This document shows, piece by piece, positions 1-13,213 of a stretch of 64,000 nucleotides of DNA. The stretch is from assembly GCA_022059125.1 (NCBI GenBank), contig JAEUWY010000002.1, forward strand, positions 2,232,001 through 2,296,000. The letters are read 5' to 3'. Position 1 is the first letter of the stretch; the number at the start of each line of letters is the position of its first letter. The notes beneath the pieces are model-generated. The model did no database searches and was not told the origin of the DNA. It saw only the letters and a list, made by a program, of their open reading frames with translations. Source of the stretch: Corynespora cassiicola. Its lineage: Eukaryota; Ascomycota; Dothideomycetes; Pleosporales; Corynesporascaceae. The translations under genes and the position numbers were made by a program.

Positions 1-3000
1 AGTATAGAATACAGCTATAAAAATATATAAAAAAATTTTAAAAAACTTATAGGTAGCGAAAGCTAAAAAAAAGCGGCTTTATTAATAAATAAACTTATTT
101 AATTATTATATAAAAAAAGCTATATTAGTAAAAAAATAAAATTTAAAAAAATAAAAGTAGTAAAAATATAAAACGTTATTTAAAGTTTTTACTTTTAACA
201 GTTTTTCTAAAAATTTTACTTTTAACTTTTTTTTAAGCACTTAAAGCGCTATTAAAAGTTTTTCTAATAATTTTTAGAAAGTACCCGTATTATCTACTAG
301 TTTTTAAGTATTTAGTTATATATAATATATTACTTTTTTTAAGTATATTTTTTTTAATTATTTTTATATAGTAGTAAAAGTAATTTTATTTTTAGTTTTT
401 TTTAAGTAGTTACTAATAGTTCTTTAGATTTCGTTCTAGTTTCTAAATATTTTCTAACTTTAAGTATTTTTTTTATTTAACTAACTATTTTTATATAAAA
501 TAGTTATAATAAAGTTTATTTTATTCTATTTCGCGGTAGCTTACTAGCGCTTTTACTTTAAATTTAATTTTTTTTTTTTATTTTATAATAAAAGTATTTT
601 TAAACTAGTATTTTAGCGTTAGCAGATTTTAATAATAATATATAAAATATTAAGTATATTTTAGTATTAGCAGAGAGTTAGAGTTTATAGTTAACTAATT
701 TTTTTTATTTTAGAATTAAAAATAGTCCGACTTTAACGTAATCTAATTTTTTACTTAGTTATATTATTTAAAAAAATTTTATAAAAAAATATACTTTATT
801 TTTTTTTTTAGCTAAAATACTATTTTTTATTTTTAGTTAATATAAAAAATAGTCTTACGTTATGCTGTTTTAATATTTTTTTATAATTATTTATAAAGTT
901 TTTGTAGTTTTTTTAATTTATTTATTATTTAACTTATAACTAGCTTAATTCGTTTTTTTTTATTTTTAGTAATAAAAAATTTAAATATATTCTGTATAAT
1001 ACGTAATAAAAAAATTACTTTATTATAACTAATTTTTTATTATTAAATATAAGTTGTGCTATAAGTAGTAAAAATATTTAATTATTTTATTTTTAGTTAC
1101 TATATATCTGTAGATATATCTTTATAGTCTAATTTATTCTTTCTATTTCACTATCTGTCTATAAATAGTATACTATTAATAATTTTTTTTTAATTCTAAT
1201 AGCTAATATTAGTATTATCTAGTAGTTTAATATAAAAAATTTATCTCTGTTACTAATAATTAATTAAAGTAATTTATAGTATCTAATTATGTAATTTAGA
1301 AAAACTAATACTAATTCCAGCGTAGTATAGTTATTTATAAATAAAATTATTTTTATATATTTTATAAATTTATTTATAATTACTAAAATAGTATTATAAA
1401 ATACTTTAGAAACTAAGTTACAAAACGTTAGTAGTCTAGTAATAAAGTTTATAGTAATATTTATTTAAAGTTTATTTAGTATTTTTATAGTTTGTAGTTC
1501 TCTATATTAAGCGTATATACTATATTTATTTTTCTAATATATTATATATTTTTTAATAAATTTTATTATTTTGTTTTTTAATCTAGAGATATTGTACGTT
1601 TATTACATTAGTTTAATTATTTATTTAATATTTAAATATCTGTATAATAAATTTTTGTAATACTACTAAATAATAGTTTAATAAAAAAATTTTAGTACTT
1701 ATTAGTATACTGTTATAATAAAATTAATACTGTGTACTAGTTTTAAAATACTATCTAGTACTTACTTAAAAATAGCAGTTTTATTCGTTAACTTAGTTTT
1801 TATAATATCTATTTTTTAACTTAAAATATCTACTTTTTTATTTTTTTTATTTAGTATATAAATAATTTTAAATTTATACTGTTTTAGTTTTTTACTTTAT
1901 TTAGTATATTATTAGTCTAATAGTTTAGTTATTATAAATATTATTAGATTTTTATAGTTTAAATATACTGTAAATTTTAAACAGCTTTCTACGTAGATTT
2001 TTTAATACTTAAAAAAGTTTATAATAGTAAGTAGTTTTTTATTATAAATATTATAGTTTTTTTTAGCTCTGCTAAATTTTTTTAAATAGTATATAATTAG
2101 ATGCTATTTACTTTTTTTTAACTAATATATATTTTTATTACTAGATCTAATATATCTGTTTCTAAACGTAAAAATTTTCTACTAGTAAAAAATATAAAAA
2201 CTAGTAGTAATATACTTACTTTTTTAAATATTTTAAAAGCTTATTATTAGTCTGTATTCTACTTAAATAGTATATTTTTTTTTATTAATTTTATAAATAG
2301 TAGTGTTTTTTTTAAATAGTAATTAATAAACTATCTGTTAAAGTTACAGAATTCTAAAAAAAATTATATATTTTTAACGTTTTTTAGTATTAGCTAGTTT
2401 TTAACTACTTTAATTTTTTTTAAACTAATTTTAACTTTATATTTTTCTATAATATATTTTAAAAATTTAATTTTTTTTTTATAAAATTTATATTTTTCTA
2501 GTTTAAGTCGTAGCTCTACTTTTTTTAAATATTTTAGTACTATTTATATATACTAAATATGTTTTTTAAAGTTTTTAGAAAAAACTAAAATATTATCTAA
2601 ATATATAATAATAAATATATTTAAATATACTTTTAATATATTATTAATAAGTATTTCATATGTCGCAGGTGCGTTAGTAAAACTAAATAATATTATAAAA
2701 TATTTATAGTATTTATACTGTATTTAGAATACTGTTTTTTATTTTTTATTTTTTTTTATACGTATTAAGTTGTACGCGCTTTAGAAATCTAAAACTATAA
2801 ATATTTATATTTTAAATAATCTATTTTTAAGCTTTTAAATATTTAGTAGTAAATATTTATTTTTAATTATAATATTATTAAGTTTTTTAAAGTCTATATA
2901 TAACTGTAAAAATCTATTTTTTTAAAAAATAAAAATAATTAGATATTCTGCTTCTAACGTTAATTTACGTATAAATTTTTTTTTAAAATTTTTATTAAAG

Positions 3001-5300
3001 TATATTTATAATAATATAAGTTTTTTTTTTATTAAACTGTAAATAAGTTTAAAAATTAAATACTTTTTTTTTAAAAAAGCTATTTCGCAGTTTTAGAGCT
3101 AATACTTAAATAATATTTTATTATTTACTTTTTTTAAAAAAAAGTAGTTTTTATTTATTATATTTTTTAGAAATTATAGAAGTTACGTAAGTTATTTCTA
3201 AAACTTTTATTTTTTTATTTAGTAGCTTTTTATTAAATTTAGTAGAATTAATTTTTTACTGCCTATATTATATAGCGTAATTTTATCTACTATTAAATAC
3301 TACTAATATATAGATTTTAATATAATAGCGCAGTTATATTTTATAAATAAAAGCTTTTTTTTTACTTAGTTAATATATAGATTATATTTTCTAAACTATA
3401 GAAGTTCTAAAATAACGTTATAAATAGCTGTATTTATAATATTAAAAAAAAAAATTTTTTAGTATTTTTAAATATCTATAATAGTTATAGCTTCTTAATT
3501 TATTAATACTTTTTCTAATATTTTTTTTTTAGTTACTATATAGAAAAAATAAAGTTATTTATAAATATATATTTTTATTTTATTATATTTTACAGCCTGC
3601 TGTAAAAAATAGTTACACTAAACTTTTATATTTAATAATACTTTTATTTAGTATTTATTAAACTTAATAAATAGTTTAATTAAGTTTTCTAAATTAGTAG
3701 CGTATAATATTTTAGATTAATTCTAAACGCTAAATACTGTTCTAAAAAAAATTTATTACTAAATTTATATAAGCATTTTTTATTTTAGTAATATTTATAA
3801 TTATTATATAAGTATATTTACTAAAGATTTTACGTATATTTTTTATTAACTAGTATATTTATTATAAGTTTTTTAGCTTTATTTATTCTAAAAAAATATT
3901 ATAATTATTATTTATTTTATAAATAAGTATTATATACGTGTATCTCGCAGTTAAACTATTAATATTTATATTTATATAGTTTAGACAAAAACTAGTTTAC
4001 AGCTGTTTTATTTAAATAGTAAATTTAATATTATTTTTTTAATAAAAAATCTATAAGTAAATTACGTATTTTAAATTTTTTAAATTTAAATAGTATTACA
4101 GTTTTTACGTATTTTAGTTTTATAAAAAATTTAAAACTGTATTTAGTTTACTGTTAAAATCTAATAAAACTTTTAAACTAATTTTTAAATTTAGTTAATT
4201 AACTTATTTCCGTACTTTAAAGCTACGTTATTATTAGTATTCTTTTAAATTTTAATTTTTTTTTTCTAAGTTATAGTACTTTTTTAATTATTTATATATT
4301 ATAAATAATTTTTTTTACTATACAGACGTTTTTATTAAATTTCTTCTGTATTTTTTAAAAACTTTAGCTATTTCTTATATTTATTTAAAGTTTTTATTAA
4401 TTTTAAATTAAGTAAATTTAAATAGCGTACTGCTATTACTGTTTTTTTTAAACTTATAACTAGTATTATTTAGATAGTTTTTATAATTATATATTTTATA
4501 AAAAGCTTTTTTTTTTAAAGCTAGATTTTCTAAATTTAACTTTTTTAAAAATACTTTTAAACTCTATTTAAGTATTTTTATTTTAATACTAAATATAATT
4601 AAAAAAAAAATTTATTTTTTTATTTTATAGTGGTTCGCTGTTACAGATAAATTCTATTTTATAAAAATTTTTTATAATAACTTTCTATTTATTATCTGCG
4701 TTAAATTTATTATTTAAAGTAGTTTATAATATATTTAGTTATTAAATAACTTTATTTTTTAATTAATAGTTTTTTATAATATAGTCTGTTTTTCTGTACG
4801 CGTAGCAAATTATAGTCTTATTTTCAAATTTATTATTTTTTTTATTACTTTTTTTTCTACTTTTTAAATATTACTAAAAACTATTAGTTTATTACTATAA
4901 ATATTATAAGTAAAATATATTATTTTACGTTTAACTTGTTTACTAGTATTAGTATTATAGTACTTTTTACTATAGTTTAGTTTAGTTTATTATTTATATT
5001 TTAGATTTTAGTTTTAATATAATTTTATTTATAATTTATACAGTTTTTAATTAATATTAATAAATTTATTTATAAGTTATTTAAGCGTGTTAAGCTAAGC
5101 TTTAAAATATATAAGTTTTTTTTTAATATTAGATTTAAGTTTTTAATAGTATATTATTATAAGTATTTTATTATTTTATTTAGTAAAAATTAATAGTTAC
5201 TAAAATTTCTTAGTATAGTTAGTAGCTAAAGCCCGTTGTTTAAAATATTAAATAGCTTATTTAGTAATTATATTCTTATTAGAAACTCTAAAAACTTATT
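1..5300 (-). mobile_element. Degenerate Ty3/gypsy LTR retrotransposon (pol remnant)
   Basis: Reading the minus strand through the stops gives a clear gypsy pol order. At about 2800-2640 there is an RT block (LDF*SAYNLIRIK, then TNAPATYEILINNIL). At about 2635-2575 is the YxDD box as YLDNILVFSK, where the second catalytic Asp has become Asn. At about 2250-1850 is RNase H-like sequence, and at about 1470-1330 the integrase core (INFITRLLTF, then ILVIINKFIKYI). Gag should lie at higher coordinates up to about 5.3 kb, but I could not read it. I found no LTRs, so both ends are approximate and the 3' end may lie outside the window. The element is dead: every domain carries stops. Confidence 0.8.
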
Positions 5301-5370
5301 TAAATTTTTTTAAAATTTATTAAAAAATTTTATTTATTTATTAACGTTGTTATTAGCTTTGCTGTTTTTA

Positions 5371-7231
5371 ACGTGTTTAGCAAGTAAATAAAATAAATAA
5401 GTAAATAAAACAGCTCTACCGCGCGTCGCGTACGAGCACCTTTTAACTATAATAATATAATATATTTTTATTTTTTTAATCTACAAAAGAAGGCAGACTT
5501 ACTTTAGCTATTTAAGTATATAATTTAGATTTATTTAAAAGCCTTTATTAAACAGTTTAATTATATAATGTATTTTACGCAACTCTTACGCACTGCTATT
5601 ATAGTACTTTTTTAAAATATAACTTTTACTTAGTAACGTGTAAACTTATAGCTACTAAAAAAAAAATTTTTTTTTAACGTATTTTTAATTTTATTACGCG
5701 AAGATTTTTTTTTTAAATTTTAGTTATATAAAAAACTGCTAATTTTATTCTCTAAACGCGTAATAATTTTTAACTCTAAATTATTAGCTAAAAGTAGATT
5801 AGAAACTTTATTAATTACTAGAAAATACTTTATATAATTTATAATTATAAGTATAACTACCAGCAAGTAGTATATAAAAATTCTACTATTATTTAAGCGT
5901 AGTTTAACTTTGTACGAAACATAATCGCGAAGTATAAAATACTTAAAAATAATATATATAATTTTAATAAAATTAGTTTTTAAATAAATATTATTATAAC
6001 TTTAAAAGTTATTATAAAAACAGAATAGAAAAATTATATAAAAACTATTTAGTCTAGAAACCGCGAATAAGTTACTATTATATAAAAAATTAATACTTAA
6101 AAATAAAAAGTTTTACTTTTTATTATTTTCGCAGTAAAGTTTTACTAAATAATTTAGTATATAAACTATAATTTACTATATAACTAAATGATTATAGTTA
6201 GTAAAAACAGCTAAACAGATAATTAAATTAGATATAAATAGATATAATATTTTAATAGGTATATAAAGGCTTATACAAAAAAAATAATGCGTTTTTTTAT
6301 TATAAATAGATATAAAAGCTACTATTTTAGCTAGTTTAAAAAATTCTGTAAACAGAACAGCATTCTTACTTTTTATTTACTTTTTTATTTTTTTTATCTG
6401 CTTTAGCCGCTAAATATAAACTATTTTAGTTTTTTAAAAGTATTATATAGTAAAAAAGTTAAAAAAAAAATAAAACTTAGTATAAACTATATTATAAAAA
6501 AAAAATTTTTTAAAGTATACTATATAGCGTATACAGCAGCTATTATAATAAAAAATATCTAAAATAGTTTTTAAGCTACTAGACTAGTTCTATATAACTT
6601 AAAACAGATTTTTTAGTATTTAAATTTTATTATATAAATACTAAGTTTTATATATACAGAAGAGTTTAAGTAGAAGTTAAAAATATTTTATACTTTTATT
6701 AAAATAAAGCGTTAAATAAAGTATATTTAAAAATAACAAAAGTTTTATATAAATTTTTTTTAGTTACTAACAGATCGCGTATTTTAACAGTTATTAAAAA
6801 ACTTTAAAAAAGTTATATATAAAAAAATAATTTTTAAAATTAAGAATGCTGCGCTTTAAGCTAAAAACGTATATTAAAAATATAAGTAGATAGCACGTTA
6901 TACAACTATAGCAGAAAAAAATATATTAACTATTTAGAAAAACTAAAAAATAGTAGAAAATAGTATAGTAGTAAAATAAATCTAGAAGAAGGCTCTGCAG
7001 AGCAAAATTTATATAGTATATACTTAATTTTAAAAGTATATACTATCTAAATATAGTATATACTAGTTATTTAAATATACTGCTTATACGTACGCAAAGC
7101 GCGTAAAATCTTAATAGTAATTTTATTAGCTTTTATTTTTTATTTTATAATTTATTAGAGCTGTTTATATACGCGACGCGCGGTAAAGCTGTTTTACTTA
7201 TTTATCTATTTTACTCGCTTACCGAACACGT
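5371..7231. mobile_element. Family A DNA transposon, copy 1 (Fot1/pogo-like, RIP-mutated)
   Basis: This is a 1861-bp element with terminal inverted repeats of about 62 bp: 5371-5432 and the reverse complement of 7170-7231, each starting ACGTGTT. TA dinucleotides at 5369-5370 and 7232-7233 are the expected Tc1/mariner-type target duplication. The TIR ends in a GC-containing block (CCGCGCGTCGCGTA) that escaped RIP. Inside each TIR two 17-bp units sit head to tail, at 5381-5397/5398-5414 and, on the minus strand, 7221-7205/7204-7188. The interior is too mutated for a confident transposase reading. A second copy lies inverted at 53101-54958. Confidence 0.85.
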
Positions 7232-7924
7232 TATACTTAATAAAAACTAATTTAATTTATTAAAGTATTTTACTTTTTATATATATAGCTGCAAATATAA
7301 CGCGTTTTTTTTTTTTTAATATTTTTATTTTAAAAATTAAAAAATAAGTTAAGCTGTAAAAGCTAGTTTTTAAACTTACTTTATTTTTTATAATAAAAAT
7401 TAAATATTATTACTTTAATAGAATTATTATCTGCTTTGTTAGATTATATAATTATATTAGTAGTAGTTTTATTATTAATAGTACTACTAGTAAAAGTTAA
7501 AAGTACACGTAATTCTAAAGTAGTATTTATTTTAAAAAATATTTATAATATTAAAACTGTACTATAGGCTATAAGTAAAGCTAAAAAATAAATAGCTGCT
7601 TAAATTAATTTTTAAAAATAAATACTAGTAAAGTTATATAAATAAAATAATATATAATATACTATATAGATTTCTGTGTTAGTAATAAAGTATAATAAAT
7701 TAATAATTAATTTTAAATAATAAATTTACTAATAAAGTAAATATAATTATAAAGTATAATTATGCGAACTATATATATATATCTAAAGCTTTTTACTTAG
7801 TACTGTTTAGTTACTTAGTACTACTAAACAGACTAATTAACTAAGTATATTACGTAACCAGCTATAGCGGTACAACTCTATCAGCTCTGTTATTAGTCTA
7901 TATTTATAGCTTATAACACGGGCG

Positions 7925-8671
7925 TATAGTAATAAAATTTCTAATTTAGCACGTAATTATATTAACTATATTAATAAAACTATTTTTCTATTAGTTTTTA
8001 TAAAAACTAATATATATATAAGCTTTTAAAAAGTAAAAATAGTTTTATATAATTTAAAAATAGTACTATTAAAATTTAAAATAAAGCTATATATATTTAC
8101 GCTAGTTTTTTTAAAAACTATTTAATAAAAAATTAAAATACTTAATAACGCGTATAAAATAAAAGTTTAATTAATATTAATTTATAATAAAATAAAAAAA
8201 GTAAAAAAATTTATTATTTATTTTTATTATTATAGTTATTAACTAGCTAAAAAAAATGCTTACAGTAATATTTTATACAGCTATATTATTTAAAAGCTAA
8301 AATAAAATTTTAAAAAAGTTAATAAAGCCGCTATATAGCGTATAAAAAAAAATTTAGTATAAAAAAACTTTAATAAAAGCTAAAAAAGTTAAAATTATTA
8401 CTTAAAAATGTTAAAAAGTAATTAAATAAAAAAAGTTTAAAAAAGTATTTTATTTTAGTAATAGCTAGTAGTTAAAAGCGCGTTATACGCGCTATAGAAA
8501 ATAAAAATATAACTTTTATATATACTAAAAAATAGTATAGCTATTTTAGATTTTTTTTATATTAAGTTATTATAGTATTTTTTTAAGTAGTTAAGTAGGT
8601 AGTTACGCGTATTAAAGTAGTTAAAAAACTAATCTATTTATTTATATAATCTGCTCGTTTATAGTTTACGT
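7925..8671 (+). mobile_element. Family B DNA transposon, truncated copy
   Basis: This segment is the reverse complement of about 50505-51297, the left part of the complete family B element. The terminal ACGT lies at 8668-8671, followed by TA at 8672-8673. Read on the plus strand it gives, through stops, a pogo/Fot1 transposase C-terminus with a lysine-rich tail (KVNKAAI.RIKKNLV.KNFNKS). In intact relatives this tail reads like KANKAATERRKRKKKRIQK. The match stops near 7925, so the other end is missing or diverged beyond recognition. Confidence 0.65.
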
Positions 8672-9002
8672 TAACTTATTTATAAATTATATTTTAAAAA
8701 AAACTATACCTTTTAAACTTTTAATATATAAAATTATTATAAAAAAATTCAATATTATCTATTATATAAACTATTTTAATTTTACAGTATTACTACAATT
8801 TTAAATATCTTAAGAAATTTACACTAGGCTATCTACTTTTATGTTCCTTTAAGGATGATGCTATTCGGTATAAGTAGTTGTAAAAATGATAAGCCATGGC
8901 TAGCAGCAATCAGATCATATGCTTCTCTTCACTTTCGTACAATCAATATTTACAAACTTGTCCCAGTAGGCACAAACTCCATACTTGGCATGTATACATG
9001 AC

Positions 9003-10104
9003 TCAAAGAGACGAGCAAGTAAGATTTGCCTGAGCATAATCAAAGGCATCCAGATATCCCATCAACTGGATCACAGCGGCGCATACCACCAGGATGTGAA
9101 AGATTGAATGGGAGCCCCATAGATCGAATTCGCCGGGATATCGACTTTCGGGAAACCTGGTCTTCAGAGACACAAGTGTTAGAATTGGATCTTCTCTTGT
9201 CTGCGATATTGGGAGACTTGCCGAGTAAATCAAAGTTCCAAATAAAAGGCAGCCTGCTTTTGCCAGAGTATAGAGGAGAGATTTTCTCATCATCTGCGGC
9301 ATGCCAAAAAAATTGAGTCCATGGATCAAAGGCGCAACACCGGACAAGCCAGTGGCCACAAACATTAATGCTCGGAAGAGGCGATACTTTGAGCCCTGGA
9401 ACTTGGGATGCATTGTCGTGAAGATGGTCAAGGTCCCAAAAACTCCAATCTATCAACCGAGGAAAGATGGGTATTAGACTCAAGCACTAGGTCTGAGATG
9501 AGGAAAAACGAAACTGTGCACATGGAGAGCAACTAACCATAGACCAGTAGATATTGCGTGGCAAAGTTTCACACCAGAAAACGATGTATATTCCCAAGAC
9601 AAGGTCGCCCAGTATGAATATGACTACACCCAGCATGTCCAGTCGCAGGCAGAAATGTTCCATGTATTGGGAGTGGTTCATCAAGGTGTGGTACATCGCC
9701 GACAACGAGAGGCATGTAGCGGCTGTCAACATGAAGATGGAGAACGCAATGAAATCGGGAATAGTGACGCTGGAGTATTTGCTGGCAAGATACTGCTGGA
9801 TATACCACTCGCCGAGGAGGAAGACGACGGCGGGGATGAGGTGGGAATAGATGTTGACCGACTCGTTGTGGATATACGACCAGCTGCAGAACGAAGCGTG
9901 AGCTGACCCCGATATGGGCCGGTAGCCATGGAGAATCCACTGGTTACATTCACGTTGGAACCATTCAGGCATCTTGTCGAAGGAGAGAAGAAGTGGGCGT
10001 CGTGATCTGCCGGCTTTGGATTCGGTGTCGCTGACAGATATCATTGCCCGCTCTTTTTGCGCCTCTGGCGGCTGCGGGGCGCGAAGGCGGGGGGCGGATG
10101 GCAT
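9003..10104 (-). CDS. PAQR / hemolysin-III family membrane protein (Izh-like)
   Basis: The product is a seven-TM protein of the progestin/adipoQ receptor family. The relatives are zinc-dependent membrane hydrolases or receptors, and the fungal Izh proteins are linked to zinc and lipid homeostasis. There are two exons, 10104-9538 and 9449-9003; the 88-bp intron has donor GTTAGT. The total is 337 aa. Visible motifs are NESVNIYSHLIP, SLSAMYHTLMNHS (metal-binding His after the first TMs), RLDMLGVVIFI, and near the C-terminus GSHSIFHILVVCA with the HxxxH pair. The soluble N-terminus of about 50 residues is basic and polar. The start is the first ATG of the open frame; I see no better alternative. 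It is the first gene after AT island 1, and its 3' end is only about 150-300 bp from the island, yet the reading frame is intact. Confidence 0.9.
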
Positions 10105-10500
10105 TTGCTGCCGTACCTGACGATGATAATGTTATATGGGGAGGTCAGGCTTTGAGACTACGTGGAAAGGCGAGAGGGAGAAAGAAGTTTCTCCATCGCT
10201 TTGTTTCTTTACTAGTCAAATTTTTAGTGCTGCGCTTGCACAAATCCAGTAGTTGTTTCAGCTCTGACGGCTTGTGCATGTGTAACGGAACAAGGCAACA
10301 GGCTGCAACAGGCTGCAATTGGCTACATTTACTCTATAAATTGTGACGTGGATGCTATTGGACACTTTGACGTTCATTGTATGGGGCACAGTCGCGTGTA
10401 GGCGCATGAACCGATAGGGGTGCTGACTCATGCCGACCTGTGCCTAGTCTTTGAAACTTAGCCAGGTAACACTGTAGCTAAATCTAGAGTAATATTTCCA
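10105..10500. other. Intergenic, nothing supported
   Basis: This gap holds the promoter side of the PAQR gene (transcribed leftward) and the lost 5' part of the NACHT-ankyrin remnant. I see no complete ORF, RNA gene or repeat. A short direct repeat, GCAACAGGCTGCAACAGGCTGCAA, lies near 10294-10318. Confidence 0.5.
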
Positions 10501-13213
10501 GTCTTATCTCGTTGTGGAGGGGTTTTTTGGCCCTACTTAGGCAGAGCACGTCTTCTCGGGTAGTCTGTGTTCTGGACGGTCTAGATGAATGCGAAAGGAA
10601 TCACTCAGGCAGCTTCTCAGTGCCGTTTGGAATTACTTGTCAAAGTCTAGGGAGAATTCATGGTTACGGCTAAAGCCTATTGTCCTCTCTAGTCCCCTTT
10701 CTTCAATGGGTCGTTCTTGCTGCCCGGCCCCTCACGCTGGAAGAATTGACCTTGGCTGCAGGAATCAAGACGGCTGGTGCTCCTCCAGCAACGCAAATGA
10801 CCAAGAATAGGCTCGGATTCAGCGGCTTGCTTGTGAAGGTCGAAGGAGATGTCGTTAACCTAGTCCACGAATCGGCGAAAGAGTTCTTTCAAAGCGATCA
10901 GGTCAATTTCAAAGGAATCAACATGTTCCATATAAGCCATGACACTCACAGGACTCTCATACAGAACTTCGAAGGTGCATAGGAAAATCCCGGAAGGATT
11001 CACGAAATTTCTGGCCACGATACCTTCTTATCTTATGCCAGTCAGTACTGGCCACTCTATTTCCACCACGCCATTCATGTGATTGATGCACCATCTGAGT
11101 TCTCACGTCCATTCTTCCGAGTCGGCTCTCCGATCCGGGAAGAATGGCGGAAAGTCTATTGGGAGCAGGAGAAGAACGGGGGAAGCCAGCCCTCCTTCAC
11201 ACTCTTGCATCTCGCTGCATACTTTAGCAACATACTGTGGGCCAAGTCACTGATCAGCAAGCATGTCCGCCTCATTTCGCGAAAGGACAACTACGACCGG
11301 ACACCGCTGTCCTGGGCTGTCAACCAAGGTCACCGAGAAATGAAACTGTTGATTGACAATGGTGCGCGTGTCAATTTCAAGGGTCGAAGCATGTTGACGG
11401 CACTCCATATCGCGGTCACCGGGCAGCACAGGGACGTCTTGTCTGTGCTGCTTGACCACGGTGCCCATCTCAAGGCTAAGGCGGAGTATGGCGACACGGA
11501 CACGCCGTTGATGCGAACCATTCTGGCGAACTCGCGAGAAACGACGCAGGAATTGTTTGAACACGGAGGGCGCGTGGACAAATTGCCAGCTCTTCTATGA
11601 ACTCCTTCCCTGAGGGAACCTAAGGACCTGGTGGACGATCGGGTGAAAGCTGCTTGAGCTCCAGGAGCAGGTCTTCTTCGCACGCTTCCAACATTCGTCA
11701 AGATTTTTCGACCGATTCAGAGAAAAGGCTGGGCCTTTCCCCCCGCTTTCCCCTTGTTCTCGGATTGAAGCCCTTTTACCTCAGGTATGTGGCTTTGAAC
11801 CGCTGGAACAGTCTTTCTGTTCTGCAGGAGCTCGTCTAGGACTACAAAACGGACGAACTGCGAGAATAGGCGAAACTATACCATAAGTTCTTCTTGGGGT
11901 TAGTTGTCCCCATGAATCCGAAAAGGCTGAAGGCCATGGGTGACCTGTCAACGCACATTTTGCAGAAGGTCGCACCCAGAGATCTTCAGGCATTGCTGGC
12001 TATCACGGTTTTCACTGGCATGGAAACGAAACTTACGGCTTTCCGACACGGATGGAGGGAAGGAGATGCCACCACAGCTGTGGCAATTTCAGATTGGGCC
12101 GCCATTGCCTGTAGCAGGGACGCGTTAGAGTTCTTTCACTTCGGCATTCGGGAGTTTTTGAGCGACTTCGATGGCTGTATTCGGAACAGGAATCGAGAAG
12201 ACAACGTACTTCGGACGGGCCTACTCGTGACGGGCCATTTTGCCATGATTGACAAACAGGAACCAGTGCCGATCGAGTATTTCTCCCGGGTCATCGCAGA
12301 GTTCTTCGAAGGATACATCGGCAGCAGTTACGAGGTTGAATTGTTCAGCGGTGTGAATCAGTCGTGCGCTAATGAGCTATCCGTCATTAGCGAAAGTCGC
12401 GACTCTGCCAGATTACGTCTCTTTCTAGCGAGTACTTTCCAATTCGCCCGGCAGGCCCAGGAGAACGGACAAGACCGCTTTCTCAACATACCCTCGGCAG
12501 CATGCTTGATCCTCTGCCAGGAGAATGCCACCGCTCACCGGTGGCTAATTAGTGAGGCGATCCCGGAGGAAATAGGGGCGTTAATAGCGAAAGAACCTCC
12601 GGGATCGCTCCAGAAGAGGGCCTGCAAAACTTTTGTAGAGTGCCTGATTATTGAGAAGCAATATGGTTTGACATTATCTAAGGGCGCACCGAGAGAAGGA
12701 GTGGAACATCATCTGCAGTCTCTGCCGGAAATCAGACATATGATGAATCGCATCCTTGGCTCATAAAATGTTGCGCAATATTCCTGTTTGAGCCATGAAT
12801 CTCCTTACAGGGTACATCAAGCAGCGATTGAGCGCAGGCCAGAGGGATATTTTACAGATGCCAACATCCAATCTCTGGTGACATCGAAATCAGGATTAGA
12901 CGCGGTAAAGAAATATATCCTCTGCCAGGGAGGGCACAAAGCACAGGATTACCAATCCCCAGCAAGAGAGGAGGAAATGGCCAAGATAAATATCGCACAC
13001 AATGCCTCAAATTGGAGTGTTTTGGTGGTTGACCGAATAAGAAAGGATCTTAGCGTGAGTGAAGTCCGGGCGGTGTGCAAAATGATTGAGCAGGTAGTCG
13101 TACCGCTCATTGCGCAGAATTGCAACAATGGTTGTCAAGGGAGAGAGAAGATATTGGAAGCTATTACGATGGAAAATTTGCAGATTTTCTGGAGGACTAA
13201 AGAGCGGGGCTAA
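10501..13213 (+). pseudogene. Broken NACHT-ankyrin (STAND/NLR-type) gene
   Basis: This is the remnant of a fungal NLR-like protein. At 10567-10597 the frame reads CVLDGLDECE, a NACHT Walker B. The continuation KESLRQLLSAVWNYLSK is in the next frame, implying a lost base. The rest of NACHT and the Walker A side are missing. 10680-10979 matches the winged-helix-like segment after NACHT (LQWVVLAARPLTLEEL, LVHESAKEFFQSD). 11079-11597 has three to four ankyrin repeats (RTPLSWAVNQGHREMKLLIDNGA; LTALHIAVTGQHRDVLSVLLDHGA). From 11654 to 13213 a single frame runs on, interrupted only by TAG at 11837, TAG at 11867 and TAA at 12764. All three are one C-to-T step from Gln codons. Multiple frameshifts plus stops make this a pseudogene. 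11894-12766 (290 codons) and 12788-13213 are the longest open pieces and could be mispredicted as genes. Confidence 0.8.

Larger units (their letters stand above)
1..8680. repeat. AT-rich RIP-type island 1
   Basis: The sequence is overwhelmingly A/T with runs of TA and stop codons in every frame. The change to normal composition is sharp at about 8.7-8.9 kb. No intact ORF is present. Recognisable but shattered transposon coding sequence survives: gypsy RT/RNase H/integrase on the minus strand, and pogo-type transposase C-terminus near 8.0-8.6 kb. C-to-T (and G-to-A on the other strand) conversion explains the pattern, for example an RT active-site Asp codon turned to Asn. This is the signature of RIP, known from Pezizomycotina. 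7233-7924 and 8681-8850 are AT-rich stretches I could not assign to a family. Confidence 0.9.

Noticed and set aside
1..8680. Centromere or mitochondrial insertion as an explanation for AT richness
   Set aside because: Readable retrotransposon and pogo remnants plus TIRs with TA duplications explain the island as RIP-mutated repeats; no mitochondrial genes were recognised.
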